From Methanobacterium_B sp963825335 (GTDB taxonomy: Archaea; Methanobacteriota; Methanobacteria; Methanobacteriales; Methanobacteriaceae), in contig CAWGSP010000001.1 in assembly GCA_963825335.1 (NCBI GenBank), positions 744,001 to 808,000 of the forward strand: a DNA stretch of 64,000 nucleotides, written 5' to 3'. Positions 63,510 through 64,000 of this stretch are shown here, one piece after another (the stretch's first letter is position 1; every line of letters begins with the position of its first letter). Below the pieces are notes generated by a model, which saw nothing but the letters and a program-made list of their open reading frames with translations, was not told the DNA's origin and ran no database searches. The position numbers and the translations under genes are program-made.

Positions 63510-63879
63510 ATGATATCACTCCATCAGCGCCTTCTTCTTTTATCTTCCTAAATACCATCTCGACTCTGCTACCTATTTCTATATCTTCAGGGTTGCAGTC
63601 TACGATCTGGGAAGTTATATTTGCACCTTCATCGAGTTCAACTATAGCTACTACGTATGGTGCAAGTGTTTTGAATTCGTCTGTTGGGGTATGTATGACA
63701 GAGAAGGTGTGAATTTTACCTTCTCCACTGAATCTAAAATCTTCTATCTGACCTCTTCTTCTGCATTCTGGGCAAAGCACTCTACTAGGGAAAAAAACAG
63801 TTCCGCACTGTGAACATTTTGATCCTATAAGATTGTACCGCTGCTGGATATGACGCCAACCTCTTACGATATCTTTCAT
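63481..63879 (-). CDS. DUF35 zinc-ribbon OB-fold protein (acyl-CoA/thiolase partner type)
   Basis: 132 aa. Zinc ribbon Cys22, Cys25, Cys36, Cys39 followed by an OB fold (GKIHTFSVIHTPTDEFKTLAPYVVAIVELDEGANITSQIV). In archaea this family bridges acetoacetyl-CoA thiolase and HMG-CoA synthase at the start of the mevalonate pathway. Those partner genes may lie just past the window end, which I cannot check. AGGAGG precedes the ATG at 63879. It shares 29 bp with cfbA. Confidence 0.9.
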   Translation of the reverse strand: MKDIVRGWRHIQQRYNLIGSKCSQCGTVFFPSRVLCPECRRRGQIEDFRFSGEGKIHTFSVIHTPTDEFKTLAPYVVAIVELDEGANITSQIVDCNPEDIEIGSRVEMVFRKIKEEGADGVISYGYKFKLKN

Positions 63880-64000
63880 ATTGAACCTCCTAAATATTTC
63901 TTTATTGTAAATTAAATTACTTTAATTTTTATCAATTCACTAAAAACCGCATCTTATTTTATACATTAGTATATTTTTTCATATAATATTCTTCTATATT

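Overview
This window is a continuous piece of the chromosome of a low-GC methanogenic archaeon. It most likely belongs to the Methanobacteriales and is probably a mesophilic Methanobacterium-like organism. The evidence is gene content: stand-alone heterodisulfide reductase subunit HdrA, methanogenesis marker protein 11, the small CbiX/CfbA chelatase, archaeal S-adenosylmethionine synthetase, RadA, a multi-OB-fold replication protein A, and a DmrB-type flavoprotein beside glyA. The signals agree: TATA boxes, oligo-T tracts after genes, and strong AGGTGA/GGAGG ribosome binding sites, several of which point to TTG or GTG starts. I see no phage, insertion sequence, CRISPR array, rRNA or integrase. 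This is core chromosome.

Layout. 1-5.6 kb: lysA (cut by the window edge), a 14-helix MFS exporter, argD, a cyclophilin, a GAF protein and a small membrane protein. 5.5-9.6 kb: a minus-strand base-excision-repair block (tag, an AAG-type glycosylase, an OGG1-like glycosylase) that includes a proteasome-fold Ntn-hydrolase homolog and a Cys-containing unknown. 9.9-20.3 kb: isochorismatase-like hydrolase, hisF, tRNA-Arg(UCG), LigB-type dioxygenase, double-CDGSH protein, Rad3/XPD-like helicase, cbiL, CoA-disulfide-reductase-like flavoenzyme, site-2 protease and moeA. 20.3-33.8 kb: CadD-like transporter behind a conspicuous palindrome, an ABC-2 exporter, polyprenol-kinase-like protein, purL, ileS, mat, a small unknown and a methyltransferase. 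33.9-39.3 kb: TetR regulator, ferredoxin-domain aldo/keto reductase and small conserved proteins. 39.4-50 kb: dmrB-like gene, glyA, DUF169, hdrA, AEC transporter, radA, rpa and a MarR regulator. 50-64 kb: leuCDB, a SufS-like enzyme followed by a 26-codon membrane peptide, ribH, marker protein 11, a membrane glycosyltransferase, tandem purE, ubiD, amrS, and the overlapping DUF35-cfbA-thiL operon.

How they work together. Much of the window serves cofactor and amino-acid synthesis (lysine, arginine, histidine, leucine, purines, riboflavin, thiamine, cobamide/F430, molybdopterin) and C1/electron metabolism (glyA, DmrB-like, hdrA). DNA maintenance is represented by three glycosylases, a helicase, RadA and RPA. 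The UbiD and DUF35 proteins may both belong to the archaeal mevalonate route.

Most worth following up: the proteasome-like protein with a predicted N-terminal serine placed 5 bp before ogg; the 26-aa membrane peptide after the SufS-like gene; palindromic operator candidates at 1023, 20450, 34487, 49594 and 58183; a leader hairpin before cadD; and the glycosyltransferase with a large outside domain. No complete unknown system such as a defence island is evident. Function calls rest on motif reading by eye, without database searches.
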